A DNA stretch of 64,000 nt from Thalassococcus sp. S3 (lineage in GTDB: Bacteria > Pseudomonadota > Alphaproteobacteria > Rhodobacterales > Rhodobacteraceae), in contig NZ_CP022303.1 in NCBI RefSeq assembly GCF_004216475.1, forward strand, positions 2,232,001 through 2,296,000, in the 5' to 3' direction. Positions 11,681 to 24,136 of the stretch are shown here, piece by piece. The notes below the pieces were generated by a model that saw only the letters and a list, made by a program, of their open reading frames with translations, was not told where the DNA came from and ran no database searches. The position numbers and the translations under genes were made by a program. The number at the start of each line of letters is the position of its first letter. Position 1 is the stretch's first letter.

Positions 11681-11716
11681 GGAAACAAGGCGTCCCGACG
11701 GGGGCGCCTTGTTTCC
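11681..11716 (+). terminator. Stem-loop terminator after recA
   Basis: GGAAACAAGGCG (11681-11692) pairs perfectly with CGCCTTGTTTCC (11705-11716) across a 12-base loop, 60 bases after the recA stop. No long T tract follows, so it may be a weak or Rho-assisted terminator or an mRNA 3' end stabiliser. Confidence 0.7.
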
Positions 11717-11792
11717 GTTCATGCCCTGTGGACAGGGGCAGGGCGCGGCGGTATTTGAGGCGAACCGCAACGCTCACCCGGAAAGCACCGTT

Positions 11793-14450
<2,658 letters not shown>

Positions 14451-14453
14451 GCG

Positions 14454-14741
14454 ATGGGCGCGTTGTGGATTGCACATGTAACGGTGACGGATGAGGAGGC
14501 GTACGGGAAGTACGCGGCCCTCGCCACGGAGGCGATTGCGGAGCATGGCGGGGTGTTCATCGCGCGCGGAGGGCGGTTCGTGCAGCTGGAAGGGCAGGCG
14601 CGGCCACGCAATGTTGTGGCGCGCTTTCCCTCGGTAGAGGCGGCGGAAGCATGTTATAATTCAGACACATATCAGCGCGCGCTCAACCATGCGCGGGATG
14701 CGTCGGAGCGGGAATTGCTGATCGTTGAGACGACGGAGTGA
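14454..14741 (+). CDS. DUF1330 family protein
   Basis: The 95-residue protein shows the DUF1330 dimeric alpha-beta barrel pattern: LWIAHVTVTDEEAYGKYAAL, then GGVFIARGGRFVQLEG, then RNVVARFPSVEAAEACYNSD.YQ. The family is small and soluble, and its biochemical role is not established. The gene starts 3 bases after the alaS stop and is almost certainly cotranscribed with it. Confidence 0.85.
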   Translation: MGALWIAHVTVTDEEAYGKYAALATEAIAEHGGVFIARGGRFVQLEGQARPRNVVARFPSVEAAEACYNSDTYQRALNHARDASERELLIVETTE

Positions 14742-14782
14742 GCCGGGCCGCTCATCCGCCCTTGCGGGCGTCTTCGCTGGGG

Positions 14783-16603
14783 TCAGCTTGCGGCTTTGGC
14801 GGCGCGTTTTCTCTCGTGAGGGTCGAGGTGGCGTTTGCGCAGGCGCACGGCGTTGGGGGTAACCTCGACCAGTTCGTCATCGTCAATATAGGCGATCGCC
14901 TCCTCCAGTGAGAATTGCACGTGGGGTGTCAGGCGGATCGCGTCGTCGGAGCCCGATGCGCGCACGTTTGTCAGCTTCTTGCCCTTGAGGGGGTTCACCT
15001 CCAGATCGTTGTCACGGCTGTGCTCGCCGATGATCATGCCGGTATAGACCGGGGCCTGGGCGCCTATGAACATGCGGCCACGCTCTTCGAGGTTCCAGAG
15101 GGCGTAGGCCACGGATGTTCCGTTCTCCATCGAGATCAGCACACCTGCACGGCGACCGGGGATCGCCCCCTTGTGCGCCGCCCAGTCGTGGAACACGCGG
15201 TTCAGGACACCGGTGCCGCGCGTGTCGGTCAGGAACTCTCCGTGATAGCCGATCAGGCCGCGTGACGGGACATGTGCGATGATGCGGGTCTTGCCGGCGC
15301 CAGCAGGCTTCATCTCGACCAGCTCGCCCTTGCGCGCGCCGGTGATCTTTTCGATCACCGCGCCGGAATAGTCGTCATCGACGTCGATGGTGACCTCTTC
15401 GACCGGTTCCAGCCGCTGGCCGTTCTCTTCGCGGAAGAGGACCTGCGGGCGGGAGATGCTGAGCTCGAACCCCTCGCGGCGCATGTTCTCGATCAGCACG
15501 CCCATCTGCAATTCGCCCCGACCTGCAACTTCGAAGGCCTCGCCACCGGGCGTGTCGGTGACACGGATGGCGACATTGCTTTCGGCTTCTTTCATCAGCC
15601 GGTCGCGGATCACGCGGGACTGGACCTTTTTGCCGTCGCGACCCGCGAGAGGCGAGTCGTTGATACCGAAGGTCACGGTGATTGTGGGCGGGTCGATGGG
15701 CTGTGCGGGCAAGGCCTCTGCCACATCGGGGGCGACGATGCTGTCGGCGACGGTGGCCTTGGCCATGCCGGCGAGGGACACGATGTCGCCCGCTTCGGCC
15801 ATGTCGATGGGCTGTTGCGAGAGGCCCCGGAAGGCCAGGATCTTGGTGGCGCGGAAGCTTTCGATCTGGCTGCCATCGCGGGAGAGCGCCTTCACCGTGT
15901 CGCCGGTTTTCAGCGTGCCGCTTTCGACGCGTCCTGTGAGGATGCGCCCGATGAACGGATCACTGCCCAGCGTGGTGGCCAGCATGCGGAAGGGCGCGTC
16001 TTTCTGCGCGATCTGGGCAGGGGCTGGGACGTGCTCCACGATCAGATCGAAAAGGGCGGAGAGATCCTTGCGCGGCCCGTCCAACTCATGATCCGCCCAG
16101 CCGGAGCGGCCGGAGGCATACATTGCGGGAAAGTCGAGCTGGTTATCATCGGCGCCGAGATTGGCGAAAAGGTCAAAGCATTCGTCGAGCGCGCGGTCGG
16201 GCTCGGCATCGGGCTTGTCGACCTTGTTCAGCACCACGATGGGGCGCAGACCAAGCGCCAGCGCCTTGGAGGTGACGAATTTGGTCTGCGGCATCGGCCC
16301 TTCGGCGGCGTCGACCAGCAGAACGACACCGTCAACCATGCTGAGGATCCGTTCGACCTCGCCCCCGAAATCGGCGTGGCCGGGCGTATCGACGATGTTC
16401 ACGCGTGTGCCGTTCCATTCAACAGACGTTGCCTTTGCGAGGATGGTGATGCCGCGTTCACGCTCCAGATCGTTGCTGTCCATCGCACGCTCCGCCACGG
16501 CCTGGTTTTCACGGAAGGCGCCTGATTGCTTGAGAAGCTCGTCCACCAGCGTCGTCTTGCCGTGGTCCACATGAGCGATGATTGCGATGTTGCGCAGGTC
16601 CAT
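14783..16603 (-). CDS. typA: Translational GTPase TypA/BipA
   Basis: The 606-residue GTPase binds the 70S ribosome and supports ribosome assembly and growth under stress. Motifs: G1 [10 protein letters not shown]2 region ERGITI, G3 DTPGHADF, G4 NKVD. These are followed by EF-G-like domains II, III and V and the BipA-specific C-terminal domain ([17 protein letters not shown], then ALWNLEERG). The length is normal. It converges with the alaS/DUF1330 operon. Confidence 0.97.
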   Translation of the reverse strand: MDLRNIAIIAHVDHGKTTLVDELLKQSGAFRENQAVAERAMDSNDLERERGITILAKATSVEWNGTRVNIVDTPGHADFGGEVERILSMVDGVVLLVDAAEGPMPQTKFVTSKALALGLRPIVVLNKVDKPDAEPDRALDECFDLFANLGADDNQLDFPAMYASGRSGWADHELDGPRKDLSALFDLIVEHVPAPAQIAQKDAPFRMLATTLGSDPFIGRILTGRVESGTLKTGDTVKALSRDGSQIESFRATKILAFRGLSQQPIDMAEAGDIVSLAGMAKATVADSIVAPDVAEALPAQPIDPPTITVTFGINDSPLAGRDGKKVQSRVIRDRLMKEAESNVAIRVTDTPGGEAFEVAGRGELQMGVLIENMRREGFELSISRPQVLFREENGQRLEPVEEVTIDVDDDYSGAVIEKITGARKGELVEMKPAGAGKTRIIAHVPSRGLIGYHGEFLTDTRGTGVLNRVFHDWAAHKGAIPGRRAGVLISMENGTSVAYALWNLEERGRMFIGAQAPVYTGMIIGEHSRDNDLEVNPLKGKKLTNVRASGSDDAIRLTPHVQFSLEEAIAYIDDDELVEVTPNAVRLRKRHLDPHERKRAAKAAS

Positions 16604-16675
16604 GAAATCCGCCTTTGTCCGGGAGTTGCCGGGCGCATAGCGTGCTGCGCCGCAGAAGGCCAGAGAAAAGGCGCG

Positions 16676-17287
16676 TCAGGTGGCGACGTAGCGGTCGCGG
16701 CGGTGGTTCACGGCAATGATCGTGTTCAAAACCACAGCGCCCAGGAGAGACCAGAGCACAACAGGGGCCGGAAAGAGCAGGAAGGCCACCCCAAAGATCA
16801 CCGCGTCGGCCAGAAGCTGAACATAACCGGCGCGAAAGCCGGTCGTGTCCTGGATCAGAAGCGCCACCACCCCCAACCCACCAAGAGAGCCGTTGTGCCT
16901 GAACATGGCAAGAAGCCCCATGCCGGTCAGACAGCCGAAGATCACCGCGCCCAAGGGAGTTGAGAGTGCTTCGATCGCAAAGCCGGAGGGCAGCAATTCG
17001 GTGACGATGGATAGGAGCGAGACGGAGATCAGCGATTTGACCGTGAACTCAAGACCCAGACGACGGTAAGCGAGGATATAGAAAGGCAGGTTGATGAGAA
17101 AGAAAAGAACACCAAAGGACCACCCGGTGAGATAGGACAGGATGACTGCGATACCGGCTGTCTGACCGGTGATCAGACCGACATGCGTCAGGACATGCAG
17201 GCCCAGTCCGCACATGAAGATGCCAAGCGAAAGCCCCTGAAGGTCGTCAAGGGAGCTGTGTTTGATGACGAGGTCCTGGTCGGTCAT
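16676..17287 (-). CDS. YitT-family membrane protein
   Basis: The 203-residue protein has five hydrophobic segments in the YitT/DUF161 pattern (FMCGLGLHVLTHVGLITGQT, then GWSFGVLFFLINLPFY, then AVIFGCLTGMGLLAMFRHNGSLGG). It lacks the C-terminal cytoplasmic DUF2179 domain of Bacillus YitT. The function is unknown; related proteins are thought to be transporters. A longer frame opens at 17362, but ATG 17287 (MTDQDLVIKH) gives the expected N-terminus. Confidence 0.8.
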   Translation of the reverse strand: MTDQDLVIKHSSLDDLQGLSLGIFMCGLGLHVLTHVGLITGQTAGIAVILSYLTGWSFGVLFFLINLPFYILAYRRLGLEFTVKSLISVSLLSIVTELLPSGFAIEALSTPLGAVIFGCLTGMGLLAMFRHNGSLGGLGVVALLIQDTTGFRAGYVQLLADAVIFGVAFLLFPAPVVLWSLLGAVVLNTIIAVNHRRDRYVAT

Positions 17288-17414
17288 GCGAGCGCGATAG
17301 AGCGCTTTGCAGGTGCTTGTCGAGCGGAAGGCGACTTGGCCCGCTGCATTCCTGTCTTGCAAGGATCCGGCTGCGTGGAAATCGGGCAGAGGCTGCGCCG
17401 CTCAGGGCATGACC

Positions 17415-17486
17415 CTAGTTCTTGTCACCTTCGAAGATCAGGAAGTCGATGATGAACACAATTGCGAAAACCGCCAGCACAAGCAC
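17415..17486 (-). CDS. Possible small membrane peptide
   Basis: In the gap between the YitT gene and icd, one minus-strand frame encodes a strongly hydrophobic stretch, VLAVFAIVFIIDFLIFEG, ending DKN. It follows GTG 17486, and the same frame extends a few codons further upstream (WSFK) without an ATG before a double stop. The amino-acid composition is that of a single-pass membrane peptide, but the missing ATG and short length make it doubtful. Confidence 0.3.
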   Translation of the reverse strand: MLVLAVFAIVFIIDFLIFEGDKN

Positions 17487-17655
17487 TTTGAAACTCCATA
17501 CTCACTATCTGACGAAGATGGCAAAATCGGGCCACTTTTGGCAAGGAATGTCTGAATTCGCCGTCGTTTTGCCCGATTTGCGTTTCGGGTCCGCAGACGG
17601 ATGCGGGCGAGGGCCGGTATTGCATCCGCGCTGGAAACGCTGCTGCGCGAATCAA

Positions 17656-17679
17656 AAACGGGGACCGAAGCCCCCGTTT
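17656..17679 (-). terminator. Rho-independent terminator of icd
   Basis: On the minus strand AAACGGGG pairs with CCCCGTTT and runs directly into TTGATT, about 20 bases after the icd stop. GC stem plus T tract gives a standard intrinsic terminator. Confidence 0.85.
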
Positions 17680-17699
17680 CGTTTCGCGATTTTTCAGGT

Positions 17700-18914
17700 T
17701 CAGCCAGCCAGCGCCTTGTTCAGGTTTTCGTCCACCTTCTCAAGGAAGCCCATCGTGGTCAGCCATTTCTGATCGGGGCCGACCAGCAATGCGAGGTCCT
17801 TGGTCATGAAGCCGCTTTCGACTGTGTCCACGATGACCTTCTCCAGCGTCGTGGCAAAGTTCATCAGGGCGTCGTTGCTGTCGAGCTTCGCGCGGTGCTT
17901 CAGACCACCGGTCCAGGCGTAGATCGACGCGATGGAATTGGTCGAGGTCTCTTCGCCTTTCTGATGCTGGCGGTAGTGGCGCGTGACCGTGCCGTGGGCG
18001 GCTTCGGCCTCCACGATCTTTCCATCGGGTGTCATCAGTTGCGAGGTCATCAGACCCAGGCTACCGAAGCCCTGTGCCACGGTGTCGGACTGCACGTCGC
18101 CGTCATAGTTCTTACAGGCCCAGACAAAGCCGCCATTCCATTTCATGGCACATGCGACCATGTCGTCGATCAGGCGGTGTTCGTAGTGGATGCACTTGGC
18201 TTTGAACTGCTCTTCGAATTCCTGCTCATAGACTTCCTGGAACAGCTCAAGGAAGCGGCCGTCATATTGCTTGAGGATGGTGTTCTTGGTCGACATGTAG
18301 ACCGGCCAGCCCAGGTTCAGGCCATAGTTCAGCGAGGCACGGGCAAAGTCGCGGATCGAGCTGTCGAGGTTATACATCGACATGAACACACCTGACGACG
18401 GCGCGTCGAACACTTCGTGCTCTTCCACGGTGCCGTCTTCGCCCACGAACGTCATCGACAGCTTGCCGGGCCCGGGGAATTTGATGTCGGTGGCGCGGTA
18501 TTGATCGCCAAAAGCGTGGCGCCCGATGACGATAGGCTGGGTCCAGCCCGGCACGAGGCGCGGCACGTTCTGGCAGATGATCGGCTGGCGGAACACAACT
18601 CCGCCCAGGATGTTGCGGATCGTGCCGTTGGGCGAACGCCACATCTTTTTCAGACCGAACTCTTCGACCCGCGCCTCATCCGGTGTGATCGTGGCGCATT
18701 TGACGGCGACGCCCACTTCCTTTGTCTTCTCGGCACTGTCGATGGTGATCTGGTCGTTGGTCTCGTCCCGCGCTTCGATGCCCAGATCGTAGTAAAGCAG
18801 GTCCACGTCGAGGTAGGGCAGGATCAGCTTTTTCTTGATGAAATCCCAGATGATCCGGGTCATTTCATCGCCGTCCATCTCGACAATGGGGTTTTCGACT
18901 TTGATCTTGGACAT
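17700..18914 (-). CDS. icd: NADP-dependent isocitrate dehydrogenase
   Basis: The 404-residue enzyme of the TCA cycle converts isocitrate to 2-oxoglutarate with NADP+. It is the eukaryote-like type II form seen in alphaproteobacteria: [18 protein letters not shown] at the N-terminus, [15 protein letters not shown] in the substrate region, NYDGDVQSD at the metal site, and [16 protein letters not shown] in the cofactor region. The frame is open to 18977, but MSKIKVENP at 18914 is the family start. An intrinsic terminator follows. Confidence 0.97.
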   Translation of the reverse strand: MSKIKVENPIVEMDGDEMTRIIWDFIKKKLILPYLDVDLLYYDLGIEARDETNDQITIDSAEKTKEVGVAVKCATITPDEARVEEFGLKKMWRSPNGTIRNILGGVVFRQPIICQNVPRLVPGWTQPIVIGRHAFGDQYRATDIKFPGPGKLSMTFVGEDGTVEEHEVFDAPSSGVFMSMYNLDSSIRDFARASLNYGLNLGWPVYMSTKNTILKQYDGRFLELFQEVYEQEFEEQFKAKCIHYEHRLIDDMVACAMKWNGGFVWACKNYDGDVQSDTVAQGFGSLGLMTSQLMTPDGKIVEAEAAHGTVTRHYRQHQKGEETSTNSIASIYAWTGGLKHRAKLDSNDALMNFATTLEKVIVDTVESGFMTKDLALLVGPDQKWLTTMGFLEKVDENLNKALAG

Positions 18915-19025
18915 GATGTGCCTCTTTGATGTCTGGTGGCGGAATTGGGCGCGGTTTAACGGATCGGTGCGCGCCATGGAAGATGGTATGCCGTGGTATA
19001 CCGGCGACGTGGTGTCGCGGGCGCG

Positions 19026-19616
19026 TCAGCCAGCGGAACGCGCGAAAAAGGCCGACAGGCGCGGGCGCAGCCAGGCCCAAACACGCGGCGCACCGCGCGC
19101 GATGGGGATGCCGACACGGGTGTCGAGCTGATCGAGCGTGACGTTGAAGTCCTTCCAGCTGCCCCCGCCGTTTTCCAGATTGGCAATCGGGGTCTGCACC
19201 CGGTCGATGGCCTTGGCAAAGACGGCGTCGGGCGTGGCTGCGGCTTCGAATTCGTCCCAGAGCGCGCGGAAGGCATCACGCTGATCGGCGGGCAGCAGGC
19301 CAAAGAGCCGATCGGCGGCTTCCTCTTCTGCACGCGCCTGCGCGGCGCGGTCCACGTCGGCGTGAATGGGCGCGTCGCCGGCATCTATTTCGACCAGATC
19401 ATGGAGCAGAAGCATTTTCAGCACACGGTCGATCTGCACATCCGGCCCGGCATGCTCGGCCATGACCAAGGCATAGAGCATGATGTGCCAGCTATGTTCG
19501 GCTGTGTTCTCGAAGCGGGAATTGTCGATCAGGCAAGAGGCGCGCAAAACCGACTTCAGTTTATCGGCCTCGATCAGAAAAGCGGTCTGCGCCTCCAGCC
19601 GTTCGGCGGGCGTCAT
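19026..19616 (-). CDS. HD-domain hydrolase (HDDC2/YfbR-like)
   Basis: The 196-residue protein carries the HD metal-binding pattern: ENTAEHSWH (first His), then MLLLHDLVEIDAGD (HD pair), then AKAIDRVQTPIANL (final Asp). This arrangement matches HDDC2/YfbR 5'-deoxynucleotidases, which hydrolyse deoxynucleoside monophosphates. The start overlaps the end of the 77-residue gene by 4 bases. With the alpha/beta hydrolase these form a three-gene minus-strand operon. Confidence 0.85.
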   Translation of the reverse strand: MTPAERLEAQTAFLIEADKLKSVLRASCLIDNSRFENTAEHSWHIMLYALVMAEHAGPDVQIDRVLKMLLLHDLVEIDAGDAPIHADVDRAAQARAEEEAADRLFGLLPADQRDAFRALWDEFEAAATPDAVFAKAIDRVQTPIANLENGGGSWKDFNVTLDQLDTRVGIPIARGAPRVWAWLRPRLSAFFARSAG

Positions 19617-19846
19617 TCCGGGGCCTTTGCTTGGCGGGCCTCTTTGATCTTGCGCTCAAGAAACGCGCGCGCCCCGCGTTCGGACAGGCGCACCCGGATT
19701 TCGGTCAGATACGCCTCTTCCAAGGATTGGGAAGATGCGGCCAGAACAGAAGCAACCTCGGTATAGAGGCGGTCCTGGCCCGTCTCGTCCATGGCCGCCA
19801 TTGTGTCTTCGGCAAGTTTGGCGGCCAGTGTTTCGGTCGTTCCCAT
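19613..19846 (-). CDS. Conserved small protein of unknown function
   Basis: The 77-residue protein (MGTTETLAAKLAEDTMAAMD at the start) is mostly helical, acidic at the N-terminus and basic at the C-terminus (FLERKIKEARQAK). I do not recognise its family. It lies 2 bases after the hydrolase gene and overlaps the HD gene by 4 bases, so the three are translated as a coupled unit. Confidence 0.75.
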   Translation of the reverse strand: MGTTETLAAKLAEDTMAAMDETGQDRLYTEVASVLAASSQSLEEAYLTEIRVRLSERGARAFLERKIKEARQAKAPE

Positions 19847-19848
19847 GA

Positions 19849-20502
19849 TCAGCGCGTGCTTTCGGTCAAGCGACGCTTTACATAATCGGTGACGTTGCCG
19901 ATCAGCGTGTCCATGTGATCTTCACGGAAGAAGTGGTCGGCGCCGTCGATCTCCTGATGGGTGATCGTGATGCCTTTTTGCTCGTGCAGCTTGTTGACCA
20001 GAGAGGTCGTATCGGCCGGCGGAGCAACCCGGTCAGCAGATCCGTTGATGATCAGACCGGAAGAGGGGCAGGGCGCCAGGAACGAAAAGTCGTACATATT
20101 GGCCGGGGGCGAGACCGAGATGAAGCCCGTAATCTCTGGACGCCGCATCAGAAGCTGCATGCCGATCCACGCGCCAAAGGAAAAGCCCGCGACCCAGCAA
20201 TGTTTTGAATTGTTGTTCATCGACTGAAGATAGTCGAGGGCGGAGGCCGCGTCTGACAGCTCACCGATGCCCTGATCGTATTCGCCCTGGCTGCGCCCGA
20301 CACCGCGGAAATTGAACCGCAGCACCGTAAAGCCCATGTTATAGAAAGCGTAGTGCAGGTTATAGACGACCTTGTTGTTCATCGTTCCGCCGAATTGCGG
20401 ATGCGGATGCAGCACGATCGCGATGGGAGCGTCTTTTTCCTTTTGCGGGTGATAGCGGCCTTCAAGGCGTCCTTCGGGTCCGGGAAAAATGACCTCGGGC
20501 AT
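19849..20502 (-). CDS. Alpha/beta hydrolase
   Basis: The 217-residue protein has the alpha/beta hydrolase core: APIAIVLHPHPQFGGTMNN (oxyanion region), FRGVGRSQGEYD, the nucleophile elbow VAGFSFGAWIG (GFSFG, Ser at the centre) and a catalytic His in GADHFFRED. It resembles dienelactone hydrolase/YsgA-like proteins described in Rhodobacterales. The substrate is unknown. It is divergent from iscR, so the iscR operator region also lies in its upstream region. Confidence 0.85.
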   Translation of the reverse strand: MPEVIFPGPEGRLEGRYHPQKEKDAPIAIVLHPHPQFGGTMNNKVVYNLHYAFYNMGFTVLRFNFRGVGRSQGEYDQGIGELSDAASALDYLQSMNNNSKHCWVAGFSFGAWIGMQLLMRRPEITGFISVSPPANMYDFSFLAPCPSSGLIINGSADRVAPPADTTSLVNKLHEQKGITITHQEIDGADHFFREDHMDTLIGNVTDYVKRRLTESTR

Positions 20503-20560
20503 ATGTCGTCCTGTCTTGCGTCAAGATGGGGTGATTTGTTGACACGATCACCAAAGCATC

Positions 20561-20575
20561 TTAGAACGGTTCTAA
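20561..20575. promoter_or_regulatory. Palindromic operator before iscR
   Basis: TTAGAA-CGG-TTCTAA is a perfect 15-base palindrome, 104 bases upstream of the iscR ATG. A TTGACA-like hexamer (gttgacacg) lies about 20 bases before it, consistent with a promoter in which the palindrome covers the -10 region. The probable ligand is IscR itself; this is inference from position. The alpha/beta hydrolase diverges from the same region. Confidence 0.65.
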
Positions 20576-20678
20576 TTTGAGGCGCCGGTCTTGCCTGCGC
20601 GCAGTCAGGGCGACATACGCATTGACGCGTGCGGCGTCAACATTTCGGCGCATCTGGCCTGTTGGGGGAATGTTGAGC

Positions 20679-21146
20679 ATGAAATTGTCGACCAAGGGCC
20701 GATACGCGATGGTGGCGCTTTGCGACATAGCTTTGCAGCCGGTCGACAAGCTTGTCACGCTCAGTGAGATTGCCGAGCGTCAGGACATCTCTCTCCCCTA
20801 TCTCGAACAGCTTTTTGTCAAGCTCAGGCGCGCAAATCTTGTGACGTCCGTCCGTGGGCCCGGCGGTGGTTATCGCCTTGCACGCGGCGCGGCGGAGATC
20901 CGGGTCGTGGATGTGCTGGCGGCGGTCGATGAAACGGTCGATGCGATGCACAAGGGGGCAGGGGCGTCGGGCGGGCTTTCGGGCAGTCGGGCGCAATCCC
21001 TGACCAACCGGCTTTGGGAGGGGTTGAGCGCACATGTTTACGTGTACTTGCACCAGACGCGCCTTTCAGACGTCATCGCCAATGAATTGGCGCCATGCCC
21101 TGCGGTTCCCAACCTGTTCAGAGTTGTTGACGATGCTCCGGCATAG
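20679..21146 (+). CDS. iscR: Rrf2-family Fe-S regulator IscR
   Basis: The 155-residue protein has the Rrf2 winged helix (MKLSTKGRYAMVALCDIAL, then SLPYLEQLFVKLRRANLV, then SVRGPGGGYRLAR). It heads the suf operon. The classical three-cysteine cluster (CX5CX7C) is absent: the equivalent stretch VDAMHKGAGASGGLSG has none. The only cysteines are near residue 14 and near the C-terminus (LAPCPAVPN). Rhodobacter sphaeroides IscR is also reported to lack the usual cluster. An upstream ATG at 20670 is in frame, but 20679 has the better spaced GGGGGA ribosome site. Confidence 0.9.
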   Translation: MKLSTKGRYAMVALCDIALQPVDKLVTLSEIAERQDISLPYLEQLFVKLRRANLVTSVRGPGGGYRLARGAAEIRVVDVLAAVDETVDAMHKGAGASGGLSGSRAQSLTNRLWEGLSAHVYVYLHQTRLSDVIANELAPCPAVPNLFRVVDDAPA

Positions 21147-21215
21147 GGCCCGTGCTGGTCTATCGGTGTCCCGCACTGGGCGCGCGTGCCATCTGACTTT
21201 CGGCCTGAAATTGGC

Positions 21216-22259
21216 ATGAGCCGGGTTTATCTGGATCATAACGCAACTGCGCCACTGCGCCCGGAGGCCCGCGCCGCGATGATCGAGGCGATGGAGCACG
21301 TGGGCAATCCGTCCTCGGTCCATGCCGAGGGGCGCGCAGCCAAGGGCATCGTCGAGCGTGCGCGCAATCAGGTCGCCGAAGCCTTTGGCGCGGTCGGGGC
21401 CGATGTCATCTTCACATCCAGCGCGACCGAGGCGGCGGCCCTGGCCTGCGCCGGGCGCGGATTGGATGGGGCGGCGGTTGAACATGACGCTGTCGGGGCG
21501 TGGGTGTCCGACGCGCTGGAGGTCGATGCATCCGGTCTGGTCTCCGTTCCCGATCCTGCGCGCGCTGTCTTGCAGGCTGCAAATTCCGAGACGGGCGTGG
21601 TTCAGACCCTGCCGCAGGACCTTGCGGTTTGCGATGCCACGCAGGCCTTTGGAAAGCTGCCGGTGGCGTTCAACTGGATGGGCTGTCAGATGGCGCTGAT
21701 CTCGGCGCATAAGCTTGGCGGGCCCAAAGGCGTCGGAGCGCTTGTGGTCAGGCGGGGGACCGATGTCGTGGCCCAGATCCAGGGGGGTGGCCAGGAAATG
21801 GGGCGCCGGTCAGGGACCGAGAACGTTGTCGGAATTGCCGGTTTTGGTGCCGCCGCGGCGGCTGCGGCGCGGGATCTGGATGACGGCGTTTGGGCGCGGG
21901 TCGCAGAAATTAGAAATATTCTAGATAAAAGTCTTGCTGCTGGCTCAAACAAGATTATTTTTGTCGGGAATAAGGAAAGGCGGCTGCCGAACACGACCTG
22001 TTTCGCGATGCCGGGCTGGAAGGGTGAGACCCAGGTGATGGCGATGGATCTTGCCGGGTTCGCGATCAGTGCCGGGTCGGCATGCTCCAGCGGCAAGGTC
22101 AGGGCAAGTCGTGTGCTGAGGGCCATGGGCTTTGATGAACGCACCGCCGCTTCGGCGATCCGCGTGTCGATCGGGCCGGAGACAACAGAAGAGGATGTTC
22201 TGCGTTTCGCCGAAGCGTGGTTGTCCAGAGAAAAGAAATTCCACGCCCGCGCGGCGTGA
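21216..22259 (+). CDS. Cysteine desulfurase, NifS/IscS class
   Basis: The 347-residue PLP enzyme releases sulfur from cysteine for Fe-S assembly. It has the N-terminus [18 protein letters not shown], the PLP lysine in [10 protein letters not shown] and the persulfide cysteine in [10 protein letters not shown]. At 347 residues it is shorter than IscS (about 400). It follows iscR and precedes sufB by 13 bases. sufS at the end of the same operon is a second desulfurase of a different class. A conspicuously AT-rich patch at 21905-21965 contains a copy of the iscR operator. Confidence 0.92.
   Translation: MSRVYLDHNATAPLRPEARAAMIEAMEHVGNPSSVHAEGRAAKGIVERARNQVAEAFGAVGADVIFTSSATEAAALACAGRGLDGAAVEHDAVGAWVSDALEVDASGLVSVPDPARAVLQAANSETGVVQTLPQDLAVCDATQAFGKLPVAFNWMGCQMALISAHKLGGPKGVGALVVRRGTDVVAQIQGGGQEMGRRSGTENVVGIAGFGAAAAAAARDLDDGVWARVAEIRNILDKSLAAGSNKIIFVGNKERRLPNTTCFAMPGWKGETQVMAMDLAGFAISAGSACSSGKVRASRVLRAMGFDERTAASAIRVSIGPETTEEDVLRFAEAWLSREKKFHARAA
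21910..21924. promoter_or_regulatory. Internal copy of the iscR-type palindrome
   Basis: TTAGAA-ATA-TTCTAG lies inside the desulfurase reading frame, about 350 bases before sufB. It has the same half-sites and the same 3-base spacer as the operator before iscR, and differs only in the last base of the palindrome. Confidence 0.4.
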
Positions 22260-22272
22260 GCGCAAGGAGAGC

Positions 22273-23802
22273 ATGATGGCAGCGTTGGACCAGACCGTTC
22301 AAGTCAAAGAAGGCGTCGATCAGGAAACCGTCGATGCGGTGCGCGAAGTGGGTGGAGCCTATAAATATGGCTGGGAAACCGACATCGAGATGGAGTTCGC
22401 GCCGAAGGGCCTGACCCCGGACATCGTCCGGCTGATCTCGGAAAAGAATGAAGAACCGGAATGGATGACGGAATGGCGTCTCAAGGCCTATGAGCGCTGG
22501 CTGTCGATGAAAGAGCCGGATTGGGCCATGGTCGATTATCCCGAAATCGACTTTCAGGATCAGTACTACTATGCCCGCCCCAAGAGCATGGAAGTGAAGC
22601 CGAAGTCGCTGGACGAGGTCGATCCCAAGCTGTTGGCCACTTATGAAAAGCTGGGCATCCCGCTGAAAGAGCAGATGATCCTGGCGGGCGTCGAGGGCGC
22701 GGAGGACGCGCCAGCCGAAGGGCGCAAGGTGGCGGTCGATGCGGTGTTCGATTCGGTCTCGGTCGGGACGACGTTCCAGGCGGAGTTGAAAAAGGCGGGC
22801 GTGATCTTTTGCTCGATCTCCGAAGCGATCAAGGAACACCCCGAACTGGTGAAGAAGTATCTTGGTTCGGTCGTGCCGGTCTCGGACAACTTCTACGCCA
22901 CGCTGAACAGCGCGGTCTTTTCGGACGGATCGTTTGTCTATGTGCCTCCGGGCGTGCGTTGCCCGATGGAGCTGAGCACATATTTCCGCATCAACGCGGA
23001 GAATACCGGTCAGTTCGAACGCACGCTGATCATTGCCGACAAAGGCTCTTACGTGAGTTACCTCGAAGGCTGCACGGCGCCGCAACGCGATACGTCGCAA
23101 CTGCACGCTGCTGTGGTGGAGATCGTCGTGCTGGAAGATGCCGAAGTGAAGTATTCGACGGTCCAGAACTGGTATCCGGGTGACGAGAACGGCAAGGGCG
23201 GTATCTACAACTTCGTGACCAAGCGCGCCGATTGCCGGGGTGATCGGGCCAAGGTGATGTGGACGCAAGTCGAAACCGGCTCTGCCGTGACCTGGAAATA
23301 TCCGTCCTGCATCCTGCGCGGTGATGACAGCCAGGGCGAGTTCTATTCGATCGCCATCGCCAACAACTATCAGCAGGCCGATACCGGCACCAAGATGGTG
23401 CATCTGGGCAAGAACACCAAGTCGCGGATCGTGTCCAAAGGGATCAGTGCGGGCAAGGCGCAGAACACCTATCGCGGTCTGGTCTCGATGCATCCCAAGG
23501 CCAAGAATGGCCGTAACTACACGCAATGCGACAGCTTGCTGATCGGCGACACATGCGGCGCGCATACGGTGCCCTATATCGAGGTCAAGAATAACTCGGC
23601 CCGCGTCGAACACGAAGCGACGACGTCCAAGGTCGATGACGACCAGCTCTTCTATTGCCGCTCGCGCGGGATGGACGAAGAGGAGGCCGTGGCCCTGGTG
23701 GTCAATGGTTTCTGCAAGGATGTCCTGCAGGCCTTGCCCATGGAGTTTGCAATGGAAGCACAGCAACTGGTGGCAATCTCGCTTGAGGGCTCCGTCGGCT
23801 GA
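22273..23802 (+). CDS. sufB: Fe-S assembly scaffold protein SufB
   Basis: The 509-residue SufB forms the SufBC2D scaffold on which Fe-S clusters are built. It shows the family landmarks [38 protein letters not shown], the conserved [19 protein letters not shown] region and the C-terminal [20 protein letters not shown] 22273 (MMAALDQ) with an AGGAGA site directly upstream is the start. The stop overlaps the start of the next small gene. Confidence 0.96.
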   Translation: MMAALDQTVQVKEGVDQETVDAVREVGGAYKYGWETDIEMEFAPKGLTPDIVRLISEKNEEPEWMTEWRLKAYERWLSMKEPDWAMVDYPEIDFQDQYYYARPKSMEVKPKSLDEVDPKLLATYEKLGIPLKEQMILAGVEGAEDAPAEGRKVAVDAVFDSVSVGTTFQAELKKAGVIFCSISEAIKEHPELVKKYLGSVVPVSDNFYATLNSAVFSDGSFVYVPPGVRCPMELSTYFRINAENTGQFERTLIIADKGSYVSYLEGCTAPQRDTSQLHAAVVEIVVLEDAEVKYSTVQNWYPGDENGKGGIYNFVTKRADCRGDRAKVMWTQVETGSAVTWKYPSCILRGDDSQGEFYSIAIANNYQQADTGTKMVHLGKNTKSRIVSKGISAGKAQNTYRGLVSMHPKAKNGRNYTQCDSLLIGDTCGAHTVPYIEVKNNSARVEHEATTSKVDDDQLFYCRSRGMDEEEAVALVVNGFCKDVLQALPMEFAMEAQQLVAISLEGSVG

Positions 23803-24116
23803 TGGCACCGGACATGCAACACCCCAAGGCGCCGCAGGTGATCCGGTTGGGTCACCCGTCGCGCCTGACGCCCGATACGCTGGAGGTCACGCTTCTGGTC
23901 CTCGGGCATCTGGTGGTGTTCTTTCTGTCTCTGGCACATGACGAAATCACGGCGGAACTGGTCGAGGATGGCTGGTTGATGGCCAGCCTGTCCGAGCGGT
24001 TTGAAATCCTGATCGGCCTTGTTCTTTTTCTGTGCTGGAGCGCGCTTTTGCTGCGGCTGGTGCATGTGTTGCGGCGGGTCAGGGAAGACGCGCTGCCCGA
24101 ACAATCGGACAGCTAA
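23802..24116 (+). CDS. Small membrane protein in the suf operon
   Basis: The 104-residue protein has two hydrophobic segments (LEVTLLVLGHLVVFFLSL and ILIGLVLFLCWSALLLRLV) separated by an acidic loop. No family is recognised. Its ATG overlaps the sufB stop (TGATGG), which indicates translational coupling with the suf genes. Confidence 0.75.
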   Translation: MAPDMQHPKAPQVIRLGHPSRLTPDTLEVTLLVLGHLVVFFLSLAHDEITAELVEDGWLMASLSERFEILIGLVLFLCWSALLLRLVHVLRRVREDALPEQSDS

Positions 24117-24136
24117 GAAAGTTTGGACTCGCCGCT

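Noticed and set aside
15272..16525. 417-codon plus-strand frame
   Set aside because: Antisense shadow of typA, without domains.
22099..23808. 569-codon minus-strand frame
   Set aside because: Antisense to sufB, which has all family landmarks.
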